A stretch of 64,000 bases of DNA from Verrucomicrobiales bacterium. GTDB taxonomy: Bacteria; Verrucomicrobiota; Verrucomicrobiia; Verrucomicrobiales; DEV007. The notes beneath the pieces are model-generated. The model saw only the letters and a list, made by a program, of their open reading frames with translations. It was not told where the DNA came from and searched no databases. The translations under genes and the position numbers were made by a program. Of this stretch, positions 45,174 to 54,662 are shown one piece after another (within the stretch, counting starts at the first letter, position 1; every line of letters starts with the position of its first letter). The DNA is taken from NCBI GenBank assembly GCA_028047635.1, contig JAOFXR010000001.1:62001-126000 (forward strand), in the 5' to 3' direction.

Positions 45174-45204
45174 TTTTTACTTTTTACGCCGCAAAGCGGC
45201 CCCC
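45174..45204 (+). repeat. TTTTAC-rich tract plus GCCGC-nnn-GCGGC hairpin, copy 2
   Basis: TTTTACTTTTTAC leads into GCCGC (45188-45192), loop AAA and GCGGC (45196-45200), then CCCC and the ATG at 45205. It matches copy 1 before the gene at 34421 in order, spacing and distance to the ATG. The upstream part of the same gap (45007-45173) also has CCGAG/CTCGG complements at 45120-45138. Confidence 0.6.
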
Positions 45205-47397
45205 ATGACACTCACCAACAGCGAACTGACTTTCTTATCAACACCGACGACCCTCGTCTTCGGTGTCATGATCGTGCTCGTGACCGCTGTGTTCAGTTTC
45301 ATGATCTGGAAGCGGAATCACTTTGCCGCCGCCACAGGATGGCTTGAAGCACTTCGGGTTCTCATTGTCGCGCTAGTGGCGATCACCCTTAATCAGCCGG
45401 AATGGCGCGAGACTTTCAAGCCTGACGAGAAGCCCGTCATTGCCGTCCTCCGCGACGACTCCGGCAGTATGACAACTGAGGACATTGTCGATCCCGAAAA
45501 CCCTGCCTCCGTGGCACGAAGTCGTGCAAGCATTGCAGAAAGTCTTACCACTGAAGAATCATGGAACTCTCTTCGCGAAAATTTCGAACTGGACATCCGC
45601 TCCTTTGCTTCCGAAGACGAAGGCACCGATCTTTCCGCTGCGATTGATGATGTCGTCGAGCAGTTCCCCGGCCTCCGTGGTCTCGTTCTCATCTCCGACG
45701 GTGACTGGAATACGGGGGATCCTCCCAGCCGTGCCGCAACGCGACTCCGCATGAGCGATACCCGCGTTTTCACTGTCCCTGTAGGAAGTGAAACGCGACT
45801 CCCTGATCTTGCCGTGACCGCTTTCGATGCGCCCACGTTTGGTATCGTCGAGAAGCCGGTCCGCCTCCCATTCAGCCTCACGAACACCCTTCCCCGCGAA
45901 CAGTCGACGACACTGACTATCACCACCGGCACCGGCGAAACGATCACTAAAGAGGTCACGATTCCCGCGATGGGAAAAATCCGCGAGACGATTCTATGGA
46001 CGCCGAAATCAGTCGGCGACTTCGAGCTCACCCTGACACTGCCTGAAATGACAGAGGAAAGAGACAAGAGCAACAATCAACTCACCGCCCCCATCGCGAT
46101 TCGAAAAGAAGAACTTAAAGTGCTTCTCATCGATACGTTCCCCCGATGGGAATACCGCTATCTACGGAACGCACTCGAACGAGATCCCGGCGTCGAAGTA
46201 AGCTGTCTTCTTTTTCACCCCGATATCGATGCCCTCGGAGGAGGCCCCGGTTACCTCGAGGAATTCCCTGACCCCAATAAGCTCGCCGAGTTCGATGTCA
46301 TTGTTCTTGGTGATGTCGGACTCATGCCGAATCAGCTCACCGAAACTGACGTAGCGGCCCTGCGCCGTCAGGTCACAACACAGGCATCAGGCCTCGTTCT
46401 ACTCCCCGGCTTTCGCGGTTATCAGAATTCTCTCGTCAACACAGAGCTTGAAGCGCTCTTCCCGGTGCTTCTCGATCCGGCACAGCCACGCGGATGGGGT
46501 TCCGCAACTCCCGGACAGTTCGAGCTGACCGAGCTCGGCGCCCGCAGCCTTCTCACCCGCCTCGAAGACACCGAAAATACAAATGCACGCATCTGGACGA
46601 ACCTCCCGGGTTTTCAGTGGTATGCCGGAGTGACCCGCGCCAAACCCGGTTCGGAGGTGCTCGCAACTCACAGCTCGGAGACGAATCGCTTTGGACGCAT
46701 CCCTCTCATTGTCACTAAAACATTCGGTACCGGCAAAATTCTTTTCATGGGAACCGACGGAGCCTGGCGTTGGAGAAAAGGCGTCGAAGACAAATATCAC
46801 TATCGTTTCTGGGGCCAGGTCGCGCGCTGGATGGCTTACCAGAGAAATATGGCGAGTGATGAATTGATGCGACTTTTCTATTCACCCGACCGTCCCCAAT
46901 CCGGCGAAACGCTTTCTCTCAATGCCAACGTCATGAGCGTCGGCGGCGAGCCTCTCCAGGCTGCCACCGTCATCGTTCAGATCACCTCACCCACCGGAAA
47001 AGTCGAGTCCGTTCGCCTTCAGTCGGGCGGCGAAGAACAATGGGGACTTTTCACCGGAGCCTTTGAGCCCGACGAGCCAGGTGATTACCAACTCCTCATG
47101 ACGTGTGCGGAGAATGGCGGCACACTCGAGACGAAGATTGCAGTGCAGGGAACTTCCCTTGAGAAAATCGGCTTTCCTGCACGCTACGATGTGCTTGAGG
47201 AGATTGCCAGAATCACCAAAGGCGAGATGTTTAAAAACCCGGATCTCGAAGTCATCAAAGCCGCCCTTTCCGCCCTCCCCGCGCCTGAACCAATCGAGCG
47301 CCGCCTCCGCATCTGGGCGAGCCAATGGTGGATTGCAATGCTCGTTCTCCTGCTCACCGTTTTCTGGATTGGCCGAAAAGCGACCGGCGCGGTATAA
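45205..47397 (+). CDS. Membrane protein with VWA and glutamine-amidotransferase-like domains
   Basis: 730 residues. Two N-terminal helices (LVFGVMIVLVTAVFSFMIW and ALRVLIVALVAITL) precede a VWA-like domain (VIAVLRDDSGSMTTEDI, then GLVLISDGDWNTG). A beta-sandwich region follows, then a class I glutamine-amidotransferase-like fold (LKVLLIDTFPRWEYRYLRNA, DVIVLGDVGLM), and a final helix (WWIAMLVLLLTVFWIG). Such proteins are standard members of MoxR/BatA clusters. No amidotransferase catalytic triad is evident. It probably works in the same membrane complex as the three upstream products. Confidence 0.82.
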   Translation: MTLTNSELTFLSTPTTLVFGVMIVLVTAVFSFMIWKRNHFAAATGWLEALRVLIVALVAITLNQPEWRETFKPDEKPVIAVLRDDSGSMTTEDIVDPENPASVARSRASIAESLTTEESWNSLRENFELDIRSFASEDEGTDLSAAIDDVVEQFPGLRGLVLISDGDWNTGDPPSRAATRLRMSDTRVFTVPVGSETRLPDLAVTAFDAPTFGIVEKPVRLPFSLTNTLPREQSTTLTITTGTGETITKEVTIPAMGKIRETILWTPKSVGDFELTLTLPEMTEERDKSNNQLTAPIAIRKEELKVLLIDTFPRWEYRYLRNALERDPGVEVSCLLFHPDIDALGGGPGYLEEFPDPNKLAEFDVIVLGDVGLMPNQLTETDVAALRRQVTTQASGLVLLPGFRGYQNSLVNTELEALFPVLLDPAQPRGWGSATPGQFELTELGARSLLTRLEDTENTNARIWTNLPGFQWYAGVTRAKPGSEVLATHSSETNRFGRIPLIVTKTFGTGKILFMGTDGAWRWRKGVEDKYHYRFWGQVARWMAYQRNMASDELMRLFYSPDRPQSGETLSLNANVMSVGGEPLQAATVIVQITSPTGKVESVRLQSGGEEQWGLFTGAFEPDEPGDYQLLMTCAENGGTLETKIAVQGTSLEKIGFPARYDVLEEIARITKGEMFKNPDLEVIKAALSALPAPEPIERRLRIWASQWWIAMLVLLLTVFWIGRKATGAV

Positions 47398-47460
47398 TGT
47401 CTTGCCTGCACTCCTGCCAGCAGTCAATCTGTTCTGAAGTCAAGAGTGACTGCATGCCCC

Positions 47461-49410
47461 CTAACGCAGACGTCTGTCGTCTCCCTCACGAACGGTTACC
47501 TTGTAAGCATCAAGGCGCTCTAACAAAGGCATTAGGATTCGCCGAACGGTTCCAGTGTGTTGGCGCAGTTCACTCGCCGTGGCCTTACCGTGCGCTTTCA
47601 AAAAGGCAACAATCTCACTCTGAATGAGTTCGTAGCCTGCCGTAGAAATGACCGTCTTAGGGTCCAGTTCAATCACTTCCCCGGTATGAGCTAAAAATCT
47701 CAGCGCTTTTTCCTCCGCAGGATTCGCTGCTGTCTCGCCCTTATTTGGCGGAGATTTCAGATCCGAAGCGAGTCGTTTCCGAACCAGCTCTCCAGCTTTA
47801 AGCAAGTTAGGTGGTAACTGGGGAATGTGATCCCGATGACGAATGTTAGGGCCGGCTTTCGCGAACTCGCCCGAGAGCAATCCTTCGAGAACCATGTCAA
47901 AAAACTTTGGCGCAGGAAGCTCCCGCTCCATCATCGTGCGCAGCTCTCGCAGCGGAAATCCCAGTTGATCGGGATGATCGCGGTGAACTGCGAGAATCCT
48001 TTCTCCCGCCACTCCAGTGATGCGCTTCCACCAGGCTCCTTCAAAAACCCAATCACCACTTCGTTGCAGTGCTCCTTCAGCGACGAGCCGATCCACCACT
48101 TCGACAACAGCCTCACTACTGAAGTGAGACTTGAGCAACAGGCTCGAAATGGGCGCGACCATATCACGCTTCAACTGAGAACGAACGAGTGTCTCAAGAT
48201 CGTGCGGGGCAAGCGCCCTCGCCTCGAGGAACTCTTTCTGAAAAGGCTTTCGAAAGGCGCGTCGATTCGCGTCCTCATCCAGAACAATTCCCCCGGCCAA
48301 GGTCACTCCGAGCGAGGCATTACGAAGCACAAAACTGTCTCCGGCAAAAACATAAACAGGTGTTTTGAAACGAAGCTCTGCAAGAACCGTTTCACCGGGG
48401 CTGAGCGATCGCTGCCCGAGAATATGAAGCCGTGCCGCGACGCCCGAACTTCCATGATGAAACATCACCTGCCTCCCCGTCCGGATCGCCTTCGTCGACT
48501 GCTTCATGCCCCGGATCCCTCGATCCGATTTCGAAATGAGCACATCAATCGCGGTCACCGCCTCTCCCGAATTCGGAAGTGTGAGAACATCCCCGCGGCC
48601 GACTCCGCTGCGTGCGCCTCTGCGATCTTCGCGCAAGCTGATGCCAGTGAGATTCAAAGCCGTTCGCGTCCCCGGAGGAACGCTCTCAACCGTCTGACTA
48701 TGGGACTGAGCGCTCCTTACGTGCGCCACTTCGCCACCCGGCCGTACGACCAGGTCGGTTCCTGCGTCCACATTTCCCTCGGTAAGCGTTCCCGTAACGA
48801 CGGTTCCGACGCCCTTGATGGAGAAAGCGCGATCAACGGGGAGTCGAGGCTTGCCACTGTTCCGAACGACAGGAGCCTTGGTAAGAACACTCGAAATCGT
48901 ATCGCGTAAATCGTCAATCCCCTGCCCCGTATGTGACGACACCGGAACGATGGGAGCATTCTCCCAAATCCCTCCCGCCAGATTCTCTTTCAGATCTTCG
49001 AGAACCAACTCCAAATCCTCAGCCAAATCCAATTTAGTCAGCGCAATGACCGCGTTCTTAACCCCGAGGTAGGTGAGGATTTGGTAGTGTTCCTCCGTCT
49101 GCGGCATCCACCCGTCATCCGCCGCTACAATGAAGAGAGCCAGATCAATCGCCCCGACACCGGCGACCATGTTTTTCACAAAATCCGCGTGGCCCGGCAC
49201 ATCGACGACGCCTAACTCCAGCTTATTCCCCGAACCATCAGACGCAGGAATCGCAAGCTGGGCAAAACCAAGCTCGATCGTCATTCCGCGCGCCTTCTCT
49301 TCAGGAAGTCGGTCCGGGTCAGTTCCCGTAAGCGCTTCAATCAGCGAACTTTTCCCATGGTCAATATGACCGGCGGTTCCAAGAATAAAATGACGTGGGG
49401 TGTTGTCCAT
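47461..49410 (-). CDS. selB: Selenocysteine-specific elongation factor SelB
   Basis: 649 residues from the ATG at 49410. GTP-binding motifs are complete: LGTAGHIDHGKSSLIEALTG, VDVPGHADFVKNMVAGVGAI and IALTKLDLAE. After the EF-Tu-like domains the C terminus has winged-helix repeats (IQSEIVAFLKAHGKATASEL, RRILMPLLERL) that bind the SECIS hairpin of selenoprotein mRNAs. SelB brings Sec-tRNA to UGA codons at the ribosome. In-frame starts at 49440 (GTG, abutting the stop of the upstream gene) and 49431 are also possible. It ends the gene set selA-ABC importer-selB. Confidence 0.96.
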   Translation of the reverse strand: MDNTPRHFILGTAGHIDHGKSSLIEALTGTDPDRLPEEKARGMTIELGFAQLAIPASDGSGNKLELGVVDVPGHADFVKNMVAGVGAIDLALFIVAADDGWMPQTEEHYQILTYLGVKNAVIALTKLDLAEDLELVLEDLKENLAGGIWENAPIVPVSSHTGQGIDDLRDTISSVLTKAPVVRNSGKPRLPVDRAFSIKGVGTVVTGTLTEGNVDAGTDLVVRPGGEVAHVRSAQSHSQTVESVPPGTRTALNLTGISLREDRRGARSGVGRGDVLTLPNSGEAVTAIDVLISKSDRGIRGMKQSTKAIRTGRQVMFHHGSSGVAARLHILGQRSLSPGETVLAELRFKTPVYVFAGDSFVLRNASLGVTLAGGIVLDEDANRRAFRKPFQKEFLEARALAPHDLETLVRSQLKRDMVAPISSLLLKSHFSSEAVVEVVDRLVAEGALQRSGDWVFEGAWWKRITGVAGERILAVHRDHPDQLGFPLRELRTMMERELPAPKFFDMVLEGLLSGEFAKAGPNIRHRDHIPQLPPNLLKAGELVRKRLASDLKSPPNKGETAANPAEEKALRFLAHTGEVIELDPKTVISTAGYELIQSEIVAFLKAHGKATASELRQHTGTVRRILMPLLERLDAYKVTVREGDDRRLR

Positions 49411-49440
49411 TACAGTGCGGGAGCTAGCCATATAATTCAC

Positions 49441-50349
49441 TCATCTAAGTCGCTTTCGCAACCAGGTTGAAGAGAGGTCCATGACTAAAATAAAACAAGA
49501 TCCAAGGAGAACATAAAATAGCATTCGATCCCAGAAAAAGCCTTTCGAGAGCATGATCAGCTTGCCCAGTGTGAGGAGGCCAAGCATGCCCAACACCGTG
49601 GCGTCTTTGATGCACGTTTCCCATCGATAAAAGAAGTAAATTAAGAAGCGATTAAGCGACCGCGGCAAAATGGAAGTCGCGTAGACGGAAGTCCGGCTCA
49701 AGCCAGAACCATACAAGTGAGTCGCCGAATCGTCGTCCGTGTTCTCAATCACCTCCCCCCACAATCGCCCGAGAATTCCAAAATTGTGGATCGCGAGGGC
49801 CAGCACCAGCGGCCAGACCTGCAACCCGAGCAGAGATAGGAGAAGGAATGCGATTAGGTATTCGGGAACGGACCGGGAGAGCACAAAACCAAACCGGACG
49901 ATAGGCCCCAGTATCTTCCAGCCTAACCCGAGAGAACCGCCTACCTTTCCAGTGCGCAATCCAAACGGATCGACGCGAGACAATCTGCGACTCGCCATCG
50001 CGAGAACCGGAAGCACCACCGCCCCGGAAAGAATAATCGCAGCGGTTGCAATCCCAACCGTCGTGACGAGTGCGACGAAGCCCCCGTCCGTGAGCAATTC
50101 CCAGGCCCAGGGAATCGCATCAATCCAATCGCCGGACTTTCGAACCGGAGAGGGAATGAGCCCCTCAGAGAATCGTTGAAGGTTTTCCCATCGCCGGGAA
50201 GCACTGAGCCTCCCAAGCAAGGGATGACTCGTTACCCATGCCCAGCAAATCGCGATACCCACGACGAGGGCGCTGATGCGTAGAAACCAATCTCGAGGTC
50301 GTTGTCGCGCGAGCTCTTCAATACGCGTTGCTCTGGCTGTATTGGTCAT
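49441..50349 (-). CDS. PhnE-type ABC permease, second subunit (putative selenium oxyanion importer)
   Basis: 302 residues from the ATG at 50349, which overlaps the stop of the first permease gene (TAATG). About six transmembrane segments; the EAA-loop region is LYGSGLSRTSVYATSILPRS and the following YFFYRWETCIKDATVLGMLG is typical of PhnE. It forms the channel of an ABC importer with the first permease. Its stop is directly followed by selB, which links the importer to selenocysteine synthesis. Confidence 0.87.
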   Translation of the reverse strand: MTNTARATRIEELARQRPRDWFLRISALVVGIAICWAWVTSHPLLGRLSASRRWENLQRFSEGLIPSPVRKSGDWIDAIPWAWELLTDGGFVALVTTVGIATAAIILSGAVVLPVLAMASRRLSRVDPFGLRTGKVGGSLGLGWKILGPIVRFGFVLSRSVPEYLIAFLLLSLLGLQVWPLVLALAIHNFGILGRLWGEVIENTDDDSATHLYGSGLSRTSVYATSILPRSLNRFLIYFFYRWETCIKDATVLGMLGLLTLGKLIMLSKGFFWDRMLFYVLLGSCFILVMDLSSTWLRKRLR

Positions 50350-51230
50350 TAAATACACCCTCCTTCCTTGGTTTGGAGGTGCCTTCGAATCATCGCTCCC
50401 CACCGATCCACGATCACGATCATCGCAATGAGGAGATAGAGATAAGTCCAAACTTCCCGGTAATAGAACTCTTCATTCGAGAGCTGAATATAAAGACCAA
50501 TTGTCTCAATTCCGACAAAGCCCAAAACCGCCGACGAACGCAGTGCACATTCAAAACGATAAAAGCTGTAAGTGATCAAATTCGGCATCGCCCGGGGAAG
50601 AATCCCAACGAGAAAAGTTTGCACCGGCCCGTGCCCGATCGCCTTGAGCGCTTCCGCCGCATCGCGGGCTTCTTCATCGATCAGTTCGGAAAAGACTTTC
50701 CCCAATGTCCCCGAAAAGGGCAAGGCGAGAGCCACCATTCCCGCCAGCGGGCTGACGCCCATTGCCGAGAGAAACAACAGCGCCCATATCAACTCGTGAA
50801 TCGAACGCAGGAAGCTCATCAGAAACCGGCACGCGGCATAAACCACGCGCAAGAGAGCTTTGCTGCGCTTTCCACATGGCTCAGGCCACCACGCGGATGA
50901 TCCGAAAAACCCTAACAATAATGCTGTCGGCACAGCGAGACTCATCGCACCGAAAGCAAATTTCAAGGTAAGCAAAATCCCTTTCAGGCCTTTCACCAAA
51001 ATAGGCTCCGCATCCTCAGGAACATTGACGTCTTCGTAATCGAGCGCCGGGTGCAAGGCGGCCTGAAAAAAGCGTGCCGTTCGATCCCACTGGTTAACAT
51101 CAGAAGGGATGAGCCCTCTAGGTGTAAGTCCCAGAGCCCAGGCACAAATCAGAAAGACAAAAACGAGAACAAAAAACACCCAACGCTTTTTGCCATAGTA
51201 GGAAGGTTCTGTCGCGGGATCAGGCATCAC
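50349..51230 (-). CDS. PhnE-type ABC permease, first subunit (putative selenium oxyanion importer)
   Basis: 293 residues with about six transmembrane segments. The cytoplasmic coupling loop EALKAIGHGPVQTFLVGILP and the following SFYRFECALRSSAVLGFVGI are close to PhnE of phosphonate importers. It overlaps the ATPase gene by 11 bases and the second permease gene by TAATG. Two different permeases plus one ATPase form a complete transporter with the binding protein encoded upstream. Confidence 0.88.
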   Translation of the reverse strand: MMPDPATEPSYYGKKRWVFFVLVFVFLICAWALGLTPRGLIPSDVNQWDRTARFFQAALHPALDYEDVNVPEDAEPILVKGLKGILLTLKFAFGAMSLAVPTALLLGFFGSSAWWPEPCGKRSKALLRVVYAACRFLMSFLRSIHELIWALLFLSAMGVSPLAGMVALALPFSGTLGKVFSELIDEEARDAAEALKAIGHGPVQTFLVGILPRAMPNLITYSFYRFECALRSSAVLGFVGIETIGLYIQLSNEEFYYREVWTYLYLLIAMIVIVDRWGAMIRRHLQTKEGGCI

Positions 51231-51993
51231 GCATCATCTCTTCGTCGCTCAATTGATAAAGATCCTTCAAGACATCTCCCTCGAGGTCCTCCGGCGCGCC
51301 ATCGAAGACAATTTTACCGGCACGAAGTCCGATCAGCCGCGGGAAATATTCCTTTGCGAGAGCGACATCGTGCAGACTCACACAGAGGGTAAATCCCAAC
51401 TCATCCGACAACTCTCTGAAAAGCCGGATCGTATCGCGTGCCCGTGCGGGATCCACACTGGAAACAGGTTCATCAGCGAGAAGCGCTTCGGGCTCTTGAA
51501 AGAGTGCCCTGGCTATCGCGACACGCTGTTTTTGCCCGCCCGAAAGAGCCGAAACACGGGAGAAAAGTGTCTCTTCAATCCCAACACGATCCAATAATTC
51601 GTGTATCGCCACTTTGTCTTCCATCCCGGGAAACAGGATATCCCGAATTGATCGAAACACCCCTCGATGCCCACCCCGCCCCAGGATCACATTCTGCACC
51701 GCGCTCAAATTCGGGACGAGGCCGAGATGCTGGGGAATCGTCGCGATCATGCTGCGAACGGCACGCAACTCTTTGGGTGAAAGTCCGTCAGGATTTTTAC
51801 CGAAGACAGTGAATGATCCAGCATCCTGCCGGAGCGTCGTATTGAGAAGGCGAAGCAAGGTGGTTTTTCCGCTCCCGCTCGGGCCAATCAGAGCGACGTT
51901 CTCTCCAGCCTCGATCGTCAGCTCTGCTAATTCCAAAGCCACAAAATCCCCGAAACGACATTGAACATCGGTGAGTTGAAAGGAATTGGACAT
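51220..51993 (-). CDS. PhnC-type ABC transporter ATPase (putative selenium oxyanion importer)
   Basis: 257 residues. Walker A is LIGPSGSGKTTLLRLLNTTL, the signature LSGGQKQRVAIARAL, Walker B ALLADEPVSSVDPARA, and the His switch LCVSLHDVALAKEYFPRLIG. Overall the sequence follows PhnC of phosphonate/phosphite importers. It powers uptake through the two permeases encoded downstream. The gene lies 62 bases after the binding-protein gene. Confidence 0.92.
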   Translation of the reverse strand: MSNSFQLTDVQCRFGDFVALELAELTIEAGENVALIGPSGSGKTTLLRLLNTTLRQDAGSFTVFGKNPDGLSPKELRAVRSMIATIPQHLGLVPNLSAVQNVILGRGGHRGVFRSIRDILFPGMEDKVAIHELLDRVGIEETLFSRVSALSGGQKQRVAIARALFQEPEALLADEPVSSVDPARARDTIRLFRELSDELGFTLCVSLHDVALAKEYFPRLIGLRAGKIVFDGAPEDLEGDVLKDLYQLSDEEMMRDA

Positions 51994-52055
51994 TCGTTCA
52001 GAAAAACAGCGCCTCGTTTCCGGAAAGGAATCCCAAGGCGATGTTGAAAGGGTAA

Positions 52056-52991
52056 TTACTCTTCGATCAAACCGACTTCAATGGCCGTCGCTTTGATTCC
52101 GTCAAAGTCTGCATTCTTCGCTGCGATAATTGACTCCCGATTGATCGCTTTAAGCGCATCTGAGCCGGCCGGTGCCGCGATCAGCGCTACCTGGACTTTT
52201 TTGGCGAAGCCTTCTCCAAATGCTGTCGACGCGTCGGGATGAATCGTAAAATTGTAATCGGCATAAAACGGCGTCGTCCAGATTTTCACGGTGTTCTCAG
52301 CAATTTTTGGATCGCTTTCGACAAGCGAATCATAAGTCTTGTAGTTGAGTGCTCCGATTTGATAAGTGCCATCCGCGACCGCATTTGCCGTAGCGACATG
52401 ACCACCACTTATCTGGTATCCAGGAGGCGAGGCAAACCAGTCGTCAGGCGCAGCGCCACCGTTATTCTGCATGATGTAATAGGTCGGCATGAGACGACCC
52501 GAAGTCGACCCTGCAGAACCAAAAGTGAACTTCATCTCCTTGATTGCTGCAGGAAACTCAACGGACTCTTTGAGGCCGGTCGACGTGTTGGCAATGAAAT
52601 AGGATTTATACTGGGGATCCGCCTTGCCTTGAGCAATTGCTTCAGCCCCTTCGACCGCAATGCGGGCCTGAACGCCAGAGAGTCCCCCAAACCACACGAG
52701 ATGGACCTCGCCATTCGCAAATTTGGTCACCGCATCGGAGTAATCCTTGGAAAACACGAACTCAGTGGTGACACCTAGCTCTCCTGAAAGGTATTCAGCG
52801 AGCTTATCGAACTTCGTCTTTTGATCGGTGATTTTCTCATCGGGAATCGCAGAGAGATAGAAAGTCGCGCCAGGCAAGTCATCTAAAGAGCTGACGGAAA
52901 TGTCGGGAGCGGACGGATCACCACCACAGCCGACGAGGGCCATTGCAGTTACCGCAGCCAGACCGACGCGGAAAAGGAGACTTTTCAACAT
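52056..52991 (-). CDS. PhnD-type substrate-binding lipoprotein (putative selenate/selenite importer)
   Basis: 311 residues with a lipoprotein signal (LAAVTAMALVGC, lipidated Cys22). The PhnD-like type II binding fold is seen in FDKLAEYLSGELGVTTEFVF, VHLVWFGGLSGVQARIAVEG and FTFGSAGSTSGRLMPTYYIM. PhnD relatives bind phosphonate, phosphite and similar oxyanions. Its place between selA and selB points to a selenium oxyanion. As I recall, NCBI protein models include a putative selenate ABC transporter binding protein in this family; that was not checked here. A different oxyanion substrate cannot be excluded. Confidence 0.85.
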   Translation of the reverse strand: MLKSLLFRVGLAAVTAMALVGCGGDPSAPDISVSSLDDLPGATFYLSAIPDEKITDQKTKFDKLAEYLSGELGVTTEFVFSKDYSDAVTKFANGEVHLVWFGGLSGVQARIAVEGAEAIAQGKADPQYKSYFIANTSTGLKESVEFPAAIKEMKFTFGSAGSTSGRLMPTYYIMQNNGGAAPDDWFASPPGYQISGGHVATANAVADGTYQIGALNYKTYDSLVESDPKIAENTVKIWTTPFYADYNFTIHPDASTAFGEGFAKKVQVALIAAPAGSDALKAINRESIIAAKNADFDGIKATAIEVGLIEE

Positions 52992-53103
52992 GGTTGGGAT
53001 GAATGGTAATGAGTTAGCGGCATGATCATTTTGACCGGATCAAAAGGCTTAGCACCCGGTTAAGTGGACGCCGTGCTTAAGACGTCAGCAACGTCTGAGC
53101 CTT

Positions 53104-54507
53104 TCAAAAAATTGCCAGCAAATTCTTAGTCACTTCCGCGTCCTGATCGGGGAATACAGTTCGAAGATCGATACGAAAACGGTCTTCAGCCACATACCCC
53201 TGAATCGGCAAGGCCTGCCTGCGCAATGAAGCGGCCATTTTGGCAACGTTCATCGTTGAGGGATTGAAATCCAATGCAAGTGATGGAATCTCCGCCTGTG
53301 GCATTGTCCCCCCGCCACATCGGGCAATCGTTTCTACCAGAGTCGCTTCGAGACCGACGCACTCTTTCAAGGAAGCAAGAATCGCCTCTCCGCGGGGACG
53401 GAGCTCGCTCTCCACATCTGCAGATATCATGCGAATGAGAGGAATGTCAGGCTTTCCGCCCGCATCTGCACTCAGATAGGCAAGCACCGTTTCCTGCATT
53501 CCCGTGAGGATCATTTTATCGCACCGAAGAGCGCGGAAAAAAGGTTCTTTTTTAATGCCGGCAACGAGATCAGGTCGCCCCGCAATGATTCCGGCCTGAG
53601 GTCCGCCGAAGAGCTTGTCTCCGCTCACACATACGAGATCAACACCACGTTTCAGAACTTCGGCTGCAGTCGGCTCATGAGGAATAGGAGCAAGGTTGTC
53701 GGTCTGAATCATCGCACCACTTCCGAGGTCTTCGACGACAGGAAGATCGTGTTCTTTGCCCAAAGCGACGAGCGCCTCCGTCGTGGGTTCGTCGACAAAA
53801 CCGCCCATCCAGAAGTTCGAGCGATGGACTTTGAGAAGCATCCCCGTCTTGGGAGTGATCGCTTTTTCGTAGTCGGCTAGAGAAGTTTTGTTGGTCGCCC
53901 CCACTTCGACGAGCTTCGCTCCGCTCGCCTCCATGATCTCCGGAACTCGAAATCCTCCGCCGATCTCGACGAGTTCGCCCCGTGAGATGATCACTTCATT
54001 CCTTTCGCCATTCGCGAGATGCTTGAGCATGAGAATGAGAGCCGCCGCGCAGTTATTCGTCACCGTTGCCGCCTCTGCTTTGCAAAGAGAAGCCAGGCAA
54101 TGCTCGAGAAACCCGCCCCGCTTTCCCCTTTCGCCGGTATTAAGGTCAATCTCGATATTATTGTAATACTGCCCCACCCCACTGATCGCTGACACCACCT
54201 CGGCCCGAAGAGGAGAGCGCCCCAGATTGGTATGGATGCAGACACCCGTTCCGTTAATCACAGGATGAATCCGCGAGCGAAAAAGAGCGTCGGCTTTTTC
54301 AACGAGGCCTGACACGAATGCCTCGAACTCCGGAACATCGTGATTCCCGGCCTTCACCGATTCCCGCAGCGCTTCAACGTCCTCGCGAACCAGTCGGGTA
54401 ACCAAAGGTTGAGGCAGCGGGGCAAGGTCGCTGTTCTTCTCCAGTGCAAGCAACACTGTGTCAACGGCGGGTATCTTAGCGAAAGGGTTGGAGGAAACAC
54501 TGCTCAT
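53104..54507 (-). CDS. selA: L-seryl-tRNA(Sec) selenium transferase SelA
   Basis: 467 residues from the ATG at 54507 (MSSVSSNPFAKIPAVDTVLL), which matches where SelA proteins begin; a longer frame upstream is not protein-like. Key parts are INGTGVCIHTNLGRSPL, ATVTNNCAAALILMLKHLAN and DLVCVSGDKLFGGPQAGII with the PLP Lys in SGDK. It converts Ser-tRNA(Sec) to Sec-tRNA(Sec) using selenophosphate from SelD. It precedes the importer genes by about 110 bases on the same strand. Confidence 0.96.
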   Translation of the reverse strand: MSSVSSNPFAKIPAVDTVLLALEKNSDLAPLPQPLVTRLVREDVEALRESVKAGNHDVPEFEAFVSGLVEKADALFRSRIHPVINGTGVCIHTNLGRSPLRAEVVSAISGVGQYYNNIEIDLNTGERGKRGGFLEHCLASLCKAEAATVTNNCAAALILMLKHLANGERNEVIISRGELVEIGGGFRVPEIMEASGAKLVEVGATNKTSLADYEKAITPKTGMLLKVHRSNFWMGGFVDEPTTEALVALGKEHDLPVVEDLGSGAMIQTDNLAPIPHEPTAAEVLKRGVDLVCVSGDKLFGGPQAGIIAGRPDLVAGIKKEPFFRALRCDKMILTGMQETVLAYLSADAGGKPDIPLIRMISADVESELRPRGEAILASLKECVGLEATLVETIARCGGGTMPQAEIPSLALDFNPSTMNVAKMAASLRRQALPIQGYVAEDRFRIDLRTVFPDQDAEVTKNLLAIF

Positions 54508-54662
54508 GACGGGAACAGAAACATCAACGGACTCGATAGAAAAAGCAAGACTCAACGAAAAGCGATATGATTCCGAAATCACTCGCACAGGTCATTTGAT
54601 CTGCTAGAAAAAGGTGACCATTTTCCTCGCCTGTGATCCCCCCCCGTTTGTATGGTTTGCGA

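Noticed and set aside
47827-48909. Long antisense frame opposite selB
   Set aside because: selB is unambiguous; the antisense product is Arg/Ser-rich with no domain.
52992-53103. Possible selC (tRNA-Sec) beside selA
   Set aside because: I looked for a long acceptor/variable-arm tRNA with a TCA anticodon and a TTCGA-type T loop here and in the other gaps of the selenium region. None fits by eye.
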